34,321 nt of DNA from Intoshia linei. Taxonomy: Eukaryota > Orthonectida > Rhopaluridae. The notes beneath the pieces were generated by a model. It searched no databases. It saw only the letters and a list, made by a program, of their open reading frames with translations, and was not told where the DNA came from. Made by a program: the position numbers and the translations under genes. Numbering within the stretch: the first letter of the stretch is position 1; each line of letters opens with the position of its first letter. Below, in pieces: positions 1-11,400 of the stretch. The stretch lies in assembly GCA_001642005.1 (NCBI GenBank), contig LWCA01000279.1, positions 1 through 34,321 of the forward strand, given 5' to 3'.

Positions 1-451
1 TAGTGATTTGCAAGTATTTAAACGATTAAATTTGTGTTGACTAGTCAATAAATGTAGTTGTACATGTTGTACTTCGTACAAACAACAGTAACGGATCTAG
101 GGGTGCAGGGGTTAAATGCATTATATGATTTTGGCCACTTAATAAATATTTAACCCCTGGCTAATTATAAATTTAGTTAAATTCTAAAAAATTTCTAAAT
201 AGTTTCTAAAAAAACTTTTTTGAACACACTAGTTTATACGCCTCTGTTGATTAAATTAAAATGATCAATACATTAGACTAGTTCAGCATGAATGGGAACA
301 TTCAACTTGAGTCGATAAAAACGACTTGGTTCTAATTCCTAATGTAATTCTGGCAATTAGGATGTGACAGTGGACTATTTTTTGATATAAATTCAGATGG
401 CTGTAAAACAAATAACCTTGAAAATGTCCAATAAAAATAATTTTAAATTAC
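1..451. other. Left-edge non-coding stretch (probable intron of the stomatin-like gene)
   Basis: No exon-like reading frame seen. It holds a short hairpin TTGTACTTCGTACAA (67-81) and a perfect 12-bp inverted repeat, CAGGGGTTAAAT at 106-117 against its complement at 148-159, which looks like the remnant of a small transposable element. A hairpin of the same core occurs at 6181-6197 inside a pogo-like element. Confidence 0.5.
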
Positions 452-1034
452 ATTTCTATTTTTTCAACCTTTATACCCCATTCATTTGTGGCTAAATCGA
501 CAATTTCCTATACATAATATATTTTTTTTATATTTTTATTTAAATACAAATTTAAAAAGTAATAAATAGTTATAAACATTTTAGTTACCTGCATAGTGTA
601 AGAAATAACGTCTCTATTTTGCAATATTTCAGATAAATTTTTCATTCCCAATACATTTCTCAATGTTGTTGCGGCCAATAATTGTGTGGCTGATGCATAA
701 TCCCCAACCTTTAGAATAGCTGAAGCGGGATCTTTAATATGATAGAATAAAACGGCATCTACTTGTACTGTAACTGAATCACTAGTTAATATCTAAAATC
801 ATGTTTAAGAATTATTGATAACCAATGTGCTTATTTATCATGATAATTATAAACACAATGCATACCCTGTACATTATACAGTGTAAAATCTATTGCCTTT
901 CCGAATCGTAATCTACCCAATCTAAATACTAGTATTCTTTCATATTCGCGAACAATGCGTATGCAAACAAATATGGATATAGGAAAGGTTAAAATTATAA
1001 ATAACACTGAAAGAAATGTAATAAAACCAGCCAT
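452..1034 (-). CDS. Stomatin-like (band 7/SPFH) protein, 5' part of gene, partial
   Basis: Stomatins are monotopic membrane-scaffold proteins that cluster lipids and modulate ion channels. Three exons are visible on the minus strand: 873-1034, 589-792 and 452-507, with introns of about 80 nt. Exon 1 encodes a short N terminus, a hydrophobic hairpin (IILTFPISIFVCIRI) and the family motif EYERILVFRLGRLRFG. Exon 2 encodes the SPFH core (SDSVTVQVDAVLFYHI, then ATQLLAATTLRNVLG and NLSEIL). Exon 3 encodes NEWGIKVEKIE and ends at a phase-2 GT. The next exon must lie beyond the left edge, because nothing in 1-451 resembles it. Oddity: the segment that normally joins the FRLGR motif to the TKDSV motif (about 30 residues, with GPG and the PPQ motif) is absent, and the 80-nt intron cannot hold it. 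The protein may be a diverged paralogue or a decaying copy. Family assignment is firm; function is uncertain. Confidence 0.85.
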
Positions 1035-1286
1035 ACAATAATTATTCGATAATTTAACAGTTTCCTCGTCTTTGAAAAATAGTTAATATTATATAATCAT
1101 TTCATACTTTCAGTTGATTCATGGTTTCTTTTTTGTAGTATCATCTTTAGATTTACTTTATGATATATAAAAATGTATGTAAATATGAAAATACTTTAAA
1201 GACGTACAATTTTTGTATACATTGCAAAACATTCTACATTAGAGACCACAGTTTATTTTAAGTGTGTAGTAACATTGAATGTAGTT

Positions 1287-1578
1287 TTAACCTTTACGAG
1301 ACTATGGCATACATGCCAAAAATTGAAATTTAATTTTTTATACTGAAATGATAGTTTCTACTGAAATAATTTAAAAATGAAAACAAAATTTTTCGACTGC
1401 TTTGTATACAAGCCAAAAATTAAAACAAAATTTTAGACCGGTAGGTAATGCAATTTCAAAAATAATATTTGTAAATATTTCGGCTTGTATTTTTTATAAT
1501 TTTGAGTTTTCAAAATGTGAAAATTTGAATAAAATAAGTGTAAAAATTTCTAAAAATGAATAGTCTCGTAAGGGTTAA
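1287..1578. mobile_element. piggyBac-like MITE with TTAA target duplication
   Basis: A 284-bp non-coding element (1291-1574) is flanked on both sides by TTAA (1287-1290 and 1575-1578), the target-site signature of piggyBac transposons. The terminal inverted repeats read CCTTTACGAGACTAT at the left and its complement with one difference at the right. Subterminal sequence contains two related blocks around GCCAAAAATT (about 1313 and 1411). No transposase frame is present, so it is a non-autonomous copy. It sits between the stomatin-like gene and the NACHT/WD gene. Confidence 0.85.
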
Positions 1579-1707
1579 GAAAATTACACACAAAAATATT
1601 TTGATATAATAATTATACTTAATACACATAAATAAATTTAAATTTATTCAATTTTGATTATCAATTTCAATTTAATTTTTGGTTAGTAAAATTAAACCAA
1701 AGTTAAT

Positions 1708-1845
1708 ATGCCTGAAAACGTGCGCTTCGGAATCAGAGTTAATGATTTTAAAATGCGTCCCAGAATGTATGTTTTATTAAATTTTTTGGATGATTTTATT
1801 TTTAAACAAAAGGAAAAATTGGGTTTTGACTCTGCAGGACACTAA
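1708..1845 (+). CDS. Small ORF of 45 codons, uncertain
   Basis: This short ATG-initiated frame starts MPENVRFGIRVNDFKMRPRM, with less A+T-biased codons than its surroundings, and then becomes A+T-rich and hydrophobic. The first 21 codons could be a 5' exon, because a GT follows ATG TAT at about 1771. I do not recognise the peptide. It lies 650 bp upstream of the NACHT/WD gene on the same strand. The rest of 1579-2493 is A+T-rich sequence in which I see no gene. Confidence 0.2.
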   Translation: MPENVRFGIRVNDFKMRPRMYVLLNFLDDFIFKQKEKLGFDSAGH

Positions 1846-2493
1846 ATTTGAAACTGAAAAATAGATAAAACGTCTTGGAAAAACTGTATTAGAAATTTAA
1901 TTCGGTTTTTTTAAATTTTTAAATTTTAAATTGTAAGACTGTTAATTTTTTAAATAAACGGTAATACACAGACATTCAATTTTGATATTTAAAAAAAATT
2001 TATTCGGTAAATTGCTAACCCTAGTAATTACGCCATAATTTAAAAATAAAAACTGTGATCTTATCAAAAAATTTTAGTAAACAATTCAATTAATTGTATT
2101 TAAAATATTTCTATATTTTTTTGATTTATGCTTTAAAAATAGACTATTAATTTAACCAAATTATTAAAATTATTTAGCGTACACTTTACTTTTATATGTA
2201 ATCCATTATGAAATTATTGTATTATTAAAAATTATGGTTTATTTTACATTACTATTGTTAAATTATGTAAATTAATGTGCTTTTTTATTAGTCTATACGT
2301 GTTATATTAGACAAAAGTTGAGTATGCCAATTTTAACTAAATCAACTGTTATAATTATGTAAACTAAATTTAACGGGTAATAAATTAAAAAGGTTAATTG
2401 CATGCATATCGTAAAATTGATAAACAAAACCAAATCTCATTAACAATGAATGAAACAAAATATTAATTAACAATTTATCAAATTCTTCATAAA

Positions 2494-5400
2494 ATGAAAA
2501 ATATGAAAAGTAGAGTGTTGAATTTGAAAACGAAAGAAGAGATTAATCAAGAAGTCTTACAACATTTGCAAGTAATATGTCCGGATTAAAATTTGATATC
2601 TATAATAATATATATTTTTATATATATAATAATAAATATTAAGTTACAACGATATTTACCTGTTAAATATTTATAACAATTTAATAATTTAGAAAAGATT
2701 TAAACAGCGAAAACGCAAACCAAGAAAATTATATAAAAGGCATAAGGCAAATGATGATAATAATTTGGATAGCAAAATATCTTCTGCAATGAAATATCGA
2801 ATGAAAATGGAAAAAAAATTTGAAATTCAACAAGAAATTGAAAATGTATATGTTAGTCCAAATATATCTGTAGAAAAAATGATAAATTTAAAATCCAATA
2901 TATTGAAGAAGAGAAGATTAACAATTAAAAACACAACAACAAATAAAATATCAAAAGAAAAATCTACAATAAAAAGATATAGCAAAATTATGGATTTTCA
3001 TAAATGCGTGGACGCTTTAGAACGGTCTGAAAAGTGTATAGATCGTTTCAAATTTATAAAAATCAAATCACCAACAACTCAAAATGTTAATGTGAATGCT
3101 TTTAATAGAAATAAAAATTTTAACATTAATTCATGTGACGAATACAATGTTTTTATGAGTCAATTGTATCGACTGGTTAACGGATTTGTTAATTTTGAAA
3201 ATCATCCATTTTTATTCAATAAAATTGGTATTTTTGTTAGTAGTGGAGAAAAAGGTAAAATATCACTCTGCATATCACTCTGTCTTTAAAATTAGATACT
3301 ATATTTGAAAGACGCATAATAAACATATTGTATAAAGAATTGCAAGATTATTCATTGAATAATAATGGTATTTAATATTAACATTTATAAATAAGTTAAT
3401 ATAGTTGATATGGAAATGTATGATATATATTTTGAAAACCCACCAAATGAAGAATATAACAGAGAAATGGTAGAATGGTACATTAAAAAAAGCAAAAAAT
3501 CAATATGTGGAATCAATTTTATAGTTAAGGTTATCAATTAATCTTAATTTTGTTTTTAATTTAGAATTTATTATCAAATAAATATGGAAATTATCAATTA
3601 CCGCGGTATTTTTTGGAGCATGAATATAAAAAAATAGATAATTATTTGGAAAGCCTGACAAGGATTCCGCAACAAAAAAAATTTAGATCTTTTTCGATAT
3701 GCAAAGGTTATTAATATATAACTAATTTTCCTAATTTGTACCACGTGATAGATTAGCTAGTTTTACCGATGACAAACTTTTCCATCCATTTTAATTAAAA
3801 ATATATTTAACCTCGGGTTTGACAAAAATGGAAATTATTAAAATAAGCAATTATAAATAATAAAAATTATTAATCAAAATTTTAGCCACAGAAACAAACA
3901 AAAAACAATCAAACTATGAACGACGAATTAGCAAAGTAACCTTATTAAACTTTAATTTACATAATTCAATCGATTATTAATTCACAAAAACATTCTTTAC
4001 TGCATTTGATATCATTAATATATTTCAGAGTTAATTATCAATCTCTTCAAAATTTCCAGTGAACCACAATATTTTATAACCGTTTATCATGAGAGTTGGT
4101 AGCAGGTAACCTACTAAAAAATTTTGATCGCACTTTTTTTCTAAATGGTCGAAAGATGAATAAATATATTTGAAAATATTCTTCATTCTATAGTGCTTCA
4201 AAAATCTTGATTAAGAGTATATTGATATGAGAATATTCTTAAATTCAAACTTTTATACTAAAAATCAAAATTTACCTATCATAAAAGGTAAACTCCAGTT
4301 ATACCTAAGGGATTAATAAAATTAAATTAAAGACCCGTAAATGTATGTTATAGAAAATTTATAAAACTGTAGAAAAGTAATAATTATATTGTTCTTTGGA
4401 TTTTCGTTTAATTTTAGTTACAAACTTAAAGAATTATTAGTTTAATTAAAGTAAAATATTTTGTATGAAATAGTTTATGTAATTTTGTAAATCTTGCATA
4501 ATTATATACTATTATTTATATAAATTTAAAGTAACCCATATAATACAGAAAATATATCATTTTTCAATTTAATAAGAATAAAACTGGATTTATCATTTTA
4601 GGATTAGTAAACCTGTATTTTTCCTTTAAGGGATGGTGAATTTTTATTTTTAGTAAAAATGGTATGATTTAAGTAGACATCCTATTTATATTATTACATT
4701 ACCCTAAAATTATTATATTTAATATTTTTAGTTAATAAATCATTGCAAACAAATTCATATTGCTAGCACATGGCAGAATTACAAACTTAAATTTCATACT
4801 AATTTAAGAAATAATCTTAAATTATTTTATGAAATTGATAATAATAACATACCAAAAATTTACAAATTAAATAAACGCAGGTATTTTTATTTAAAGGTAT
4901 TGTTAGTTAAATGTTAGAGTGATTCAATAATCAACTTAATTTATTTATTTCGGAATTTAATTTTTTTCGATTTATTCGAGAAATTTGAAGATCTAATGAC
5001 TCTGTAAAACCAATAAATAAATATATTAATTGGTAATTATTAAAATTTTATTTGTATTTACTTAAAATTAATAGTAAAATTCTTGATAAATTGAGCAATG
5101 AAAAGGAAATTAGTGAAAATGTGAATAAACTGTACAAAAAATTAAAAAATGATCTAGCCAATATAATACAAACCTTAATTCCTAAAAGGAATATTATATC
5201 AAGTAACATAAGACATTTATATAATGAATTTAATTATACATTTCATGTTAGATATCCATTATGAAATTGATTTGATGCTCAAGCAAAATGAAAGAAAGGA
5301 CGACTACATTTATTGGTTTAATAGATGTTTCAATTCGCAGCCCGTAGAATTAAAATCAAATGACATTAAAATTGGAAAATATTTTGACAATGATAAAGAT

Positions 5401-8400
5401 TCTACGACACTATCTTCCAAAAAGATTAAATTGAGAGAAATTAAAAGTGCATTAAAATCACGTGTATATCTTTAATAATTTAATATACACTATGTTTCAT
5501 ATTTTTTACTTAAAAATATTTATTTTTGTAAATTAGATTCAAAAAAATCAAGTAAGTAATTTTATGGTTGATTGGTCAGAAAAGGATAATATTTTTAAAG
5601 AAGATTTGAATCAATACTATTTAACAATTTTTGCTGAAAAAATTTGCAATTTAGTCCATCATAATATCATAAAATTCAAACAGCTCAAGTCTTTTAAATT
5701 TAAATTTAAACATTTTTTTCAGGATGTTGAAAATCATAGCAGATTTGCATTGATATGGTAATTATATTTTATATAAGATAGGTACAACTCCTCAAAATAC
5801 TTTTATGTGGTTTATAAATTTAAAACCCTCTAAGTTTAAAATTTGTTAATGCAAATCACATTTGAGACAAAATTGGCCAGTGGCCACTGAACACTCTTAT
5901 CATAAAATATATGGTAAAATAAATAAATTTTAAGATGTTTAATGTTATTCATATCTGGTATACAGTGAAGCATCCACTATTCGCATATTGCATTATTCGC
6001 TCAAAAAACTTTAATTCTTATGATTTTCATAAAAAATATCTGTTATTCGCAAATAATTATTCAAAATAAATCAATAAAATGTTTTCATACATTGATTAAT
6101 TATTTTTTATAAAAAATAATTAGGAGATACGAACAATATGCAATTGATGGAGTTATATAGAAAAGACTAGCTTGGTCTGTTTTGTACCTCGTACAAACAG
6201 CACCCAAGTCTGCCGATGGAGCACTTTTCTAATTCTACTAAAAAATAAAATATTACATAAAAAATGCCACTGTTCACGATTACCAATATTTTAAAGGAAT
6301 GGTTTCCAAACGTGTCAAGATAATTTTTTATTTTTAAATGCTAGGACTATTAATTATATCAAATTTTTTGTTTTAATGAAATAATTTCCCAAAAGAAGGT
6401 AAACAGTGAATTTTTTTGTTAAAAATGAATGGTTATGTTAACATTGGAAATTTTTATATATTTTAATATAATATCTTTTGACCTATAAGATGTTAGTTTC
6501 TGAGAATAAAATTGATGATAATTTCATCAATGGAAAGAATTGTAATGGAAATGTGGAAAGTTTAAAATTCTAAGACCCTTAGTTATTGAAATAAACGATA
6601 ACAGGCAAAAAAAGAGTTTTATATAAGTTAAGATTTAAAATAAAATTAAATTAAGGAGAAAGGTAGATAAAATATTGTGTTCATTATTAACAATCAGTGT
6701 AAACAATAGTAAAATGTATTTGTATAGTGATAGTGTATACTATATTGTTTAGCAGTGTTAAAATTCCGATTTTGGCAAACAGTGGAGGCTTTACTTTACA
6801 TCCCTTCAACTAAAATATTTTTATAATTAGCAATAAAACGTATCATTCAATGTCCACCTCTGCTATTGATTTAAAAAACTATATCAGTACATATTTTGAA
6901 GAAAAAAACAAATTGAACATAATATCACTAATTGGAAAATCAGGATACGGAAAAACCTTTCTATTTGCTCATATATTCGCTAACAATCAAAATATGTAAA
7001 TTTTGTTGAAATACAGTCAATTCTGTTCTATATGAACATCTTAGAATATGAACTCAGTTCAATATGAACACGACAATCATTGTTTTAACAAACATTGATT
7101 GGATATTTCGATAAATATTGTACATATATATGTTCATATTACAGTATCGTATGAACATGATCAAAACCTGGTCCCTTCATGTTCATATAGAACAGAATCG
7201 ACTGTATACATAAAAATTTATTCCAATTTCGGGATGTACAGTATGTATTACACACACTAGTGGGCCTGAAAAAAATTAAATCAATTTAAGATGTTAGCTC
7301 AACTAAATTATAGATTAGAACAGGGGTGCACAACGTGCGGCCGTGGGCAATACATCTGTCATAATGCAATATGTCATTTTACTTCAAATTGAAAAGTTAA
7401 AATAAGATTTTAATTCAAGGTCTATTTAAAATATTTTAATCAAAAATTTACATTCTTGACTTTGCACCAGTTTCTCAAATTTTAGCGAAGGGCACACAAA
7501 ATCAAGACAGTCACTGATATCTTTTTTATGTCATTATTAAAATTTACATATTTTTTTATATGTTTTCCACTCTAATGTATCAACAAATCGGTTTTTAATG
7601 GAACTTTTTCCGTTGTCCAATTATTATTAAATATTTACTGAAAAATTAATGATTAATATTTTTTAAATCAGGCTTTTTCTTATAGAATCAGTCAGAAGAA
7701 TTATTGATCTAAAAATTTTATTAAATGGCATTTTTCATAAAAATATTGGTAAAAGCGATTTTTTTCCTTAAGGGTTTGTAAAAATGGATTTTTAAAAAAA
7801 AAAATTGGTAAAAGAGATTTCTTCCTTAAGGGTTAGTAAAATTTTGGTTTTTTCTCATAAGATTATATTAAATTGGATGATTTCATGAAATATGTTGAAA
7901 ATTGTAGCTTCGCCTACAATCACCTAAATATTCGTATTCACCCAATGGGGTGACCAGTCACCCCCATGAGAAACACTGCATTAATCCTACTATTACTATT
8001 TATTCCGATTCAGATAAATGACAAATATGGTGTTAATTTATATGAGTGAATTAAGGATTAATTTTAATTGAAAATTATTAATTAAATCTTGCTGATATTG
8101 AAATTTAAAGAAAACTATTTTACTAGACCTAAAATTTAGGTCCAGAGTAAACTTTCTCAATGTCCAAGTAAATTTTGTGCGGCCGTAGTTTTAATGAGAA
8201 AAATAGCATTGTGGCTGAATTGGTGTAAAATTTTTGCACTCCTGGATTAGAATCTAATCGTCTATTTCTAATAGTAGCATTCTTAATATTTACCAGGCCC
8301 CACCAAAAATTTCGACATGTTCACGATTGGGAAACACTGGATTAGACTAATGAAAATGTTGTTTATATTAAATGGGTGAACCAAAAAATTAATTCATAAC

Positions 8401-11400
8401 GTTGGCGGTAGCGCCCAGTGGGGAGAACCAGAAGGGCGCCGCCCGGCTAGGATCATACGAGCTATTTTTTGTGTTGGGTTAGCGTTGGAATCAATTTGGT
8501 ATTTTATTATAGTATTAATATTGTTGCTTTTTATTTTGAGTCATTTATACCCAAAAGGCCAAATAACCGATTATAATAGGTTAATATAATTAGAAAAATA
8601 AAAAAATAATAAGTTTTAAAATTTAAATTTTTTTTTCAACGTTACAAAGTTACGCCTCCACGGTCAAAAATGCAATTTACCATTTGCTCTTATTTTACTG
8701 TCTTGTTAAGTGCAGTAGAAAATTTTTATATTACATTGAACCAGGTGGAATAGTTTTATGACGCTCCGGGAACGCTGTCGTAAAAAAGGTTAGGAATCAC
8801 TGATCTACATTGTAGAATGCAGAAATAGTAATTAACAAAATTATTTTAGATTTCACGACGTTTCAGTAATATATCGATGCATTGAAATATCAAAAAAATG
8901 TCAGAACGCTTTATTCCTGATAAAATCTTTGACTTTACAATTAAAACTCTTAAATTGTAAACGGGATGTACAAAAATATGAAGAAATATACAACACTCAA
9001 TTTTGCTATGTAATAAGAGATTTAAATTAAAATGATGAATAAAAAAAGTAAATACTATTTTTTATTTAGAATATGAGACAAGCACAAGATAATTTTTGCG
9101 GTGCCGTTATGTCATGTAATCAAAGAGTAATAATAATTCTTGATGGATTAAATTTTATAAAAGGTTCAATACATTAATTTATTTATTAGAAATTATTTAT
9201 GCATTTTTGTTATATGTAAATATAAATTTTTTAAATTAGATTTATATATATTAAATAAATAATTATTTATTAATATATATTATTTTTATTTTATTTTTTT
9301 ATATAAAAATGCAATATAGATGAAAACAGTCAAGTGTACAACATGCAGTTTTTATTTACTTTTAATATCCCTTCAAACGTTTTAATTTTGATATCAATAC
9401 GAAATACATTAATCTGCGGAAATACGTATCAAAAATTTTTTAGTTCTTGCATTTACATGAAACTTCCAGAATACAAATTATGTAAAAAATATATAGAATA
9501 TATATTGAAATCGAATAATAGAAAGTTATCGACAAAACAATATGATGTAGTTTACGGTCGTATATATAATCTAACTATAAAAAGTAAAATGAAACCAATG
9601 ATTTTAAAAAGTATTGGAAATTTGTGCGTAATAATGAAACATTACAAAAAAATTTTAGTTGAAGAATTCAAACCGTTATTAAAAAACATACCATTTAATG
9701 AAAACTTTTCACCTTCGATTCAACATTTGTGCCAAGATTATAATGATTCAAGAATAAGTTCACAGACTATTGAAGATAATAGCAATGAAATTGTGTTAAA
9801 TTGTCATGTTTTGAAAAAGCAACTATCAACATTATCTTCAGTTAAATATGACCAAAACCAATATGACTGTTTTGAACCAAAAAAATTAGTTTTGCCTTCT
9901 AGTGAAAATCAAGTAATGAAAAACTTTCTAAGTTTTTTGGAATATAAGTGCGGTAAATACATTGTTCATGCTGTACTAGGATGGTTGGTGTTATCTGAAG
10001 ATGGATTGTCATCAAACCAAATTAAAAATATGTTACTAAATAATAAATCACGCCTAAAAATTGACAATGTAATTTTTTGTTGGTACAAATTACAATATCT
10101 TCTCAGAGAACATCTCTATGAAAATCAAATTGATAATGAAATAGTTGTAAGCATTTATCCATCTTATTTTGTCGAGTTTTTAAAAACATTTATATTTGAA
10201 GATGACAAAGAAAAGATTAATTTAAATTATCAAATTCTATTGGATCTTTTTAAAGACGAACCAAATACTAATAAACCAACTTTTTGGAGGTTGAATGCAC
10301 CCAAAAAATTGAGTAAATTGGATTTGCATTATTTAACTAGATGCGTAATGGATTATGATACTTTTAATAATTCTGATTCCACAATTAATACATTTTTGAA
10401 CGCAAATAAAACAACTAAAAATGATTTGACGTTGATGCAGATACCATTATTAAAAGCTGTTATTGAAATTCCAAGCTATTTATGCAAAATGAGAAAATTT
10501 CATTTGTATATCAAACATTGCCTCTTTAATTTTAATTGGTTATTAGGTAGGCTTAAAATGTAAATAAAGATATTAATTAAATCATATTTAGCCTATTTCG
10601 TGGCTTTTGAAGAAGTAGAATCTATAATACTAAAGCTAATACCATACACAAAACATGAAAACTTTGGTATAGAAATTGGTTATATAATTAAAATTCTTGA
10701 AAAATTGGTAAACTTATCAAACCCTTGGCCTCATCAATTTGCAATTTATCTATATAGTAATATTAAAATGTAATCCTATATAAAAATTTAGGAGAATTAG
10801 AAAAAATGATAAATGAGATCGATGTATCAATGCCAAATTTAAAAAATATGATGAATGATATAAGAATATATTTTAGTTTACATAATGTTATAATGCCGTC
10901 TTTAAATTTTCAAAGGAACAATTTAAATAGAAGCGACAGTAATTTATATACATCTAGTGTTTCTTGCATGTCATTTTTACAAGATAAACAGTTTTTAATT
11001 ATTGCTTCAGAAGATAATTCAATTTATATGTGGAATCTATTAGATTTAACCAAATATATCTACACATTTAATGTGTACGATAAGTTAAAAAATAATGAAA
11101 ATTTTAGTTATAATTTAAAATTAAAAGAATTAAAATATAAAGTTATCAAAATTGTTTCTTTGAATAATAATTTAATTGCAATGATTAGTAAAAAGTATAT
11201 AATCATCACTATGATTCATTTTTCTTGTTTCAACAGCGAAGACTGTATTGAAATCTTGTATATACATGGACCTTTCAATGATGCTCCACTAGTTGTTTCT
11301 TCTTATAATCACCAATACCTAGTTTCATTTTTTCAAGGTTCTCTTAGGTATGTTTATTTTTTATTAATGGAATGTATATCGGTTAAGACAGTTAATGATT

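Noticed and set aside
5203..5251. Apparent +1 frameshift in the NACHT/WD gene
   Set aside because: A 49-nt GT-AG interval (5203-5251) restores the frame with matching phase 1 on both sides, and introns of this size are common in the same gene. An intron is the simpler explanation.
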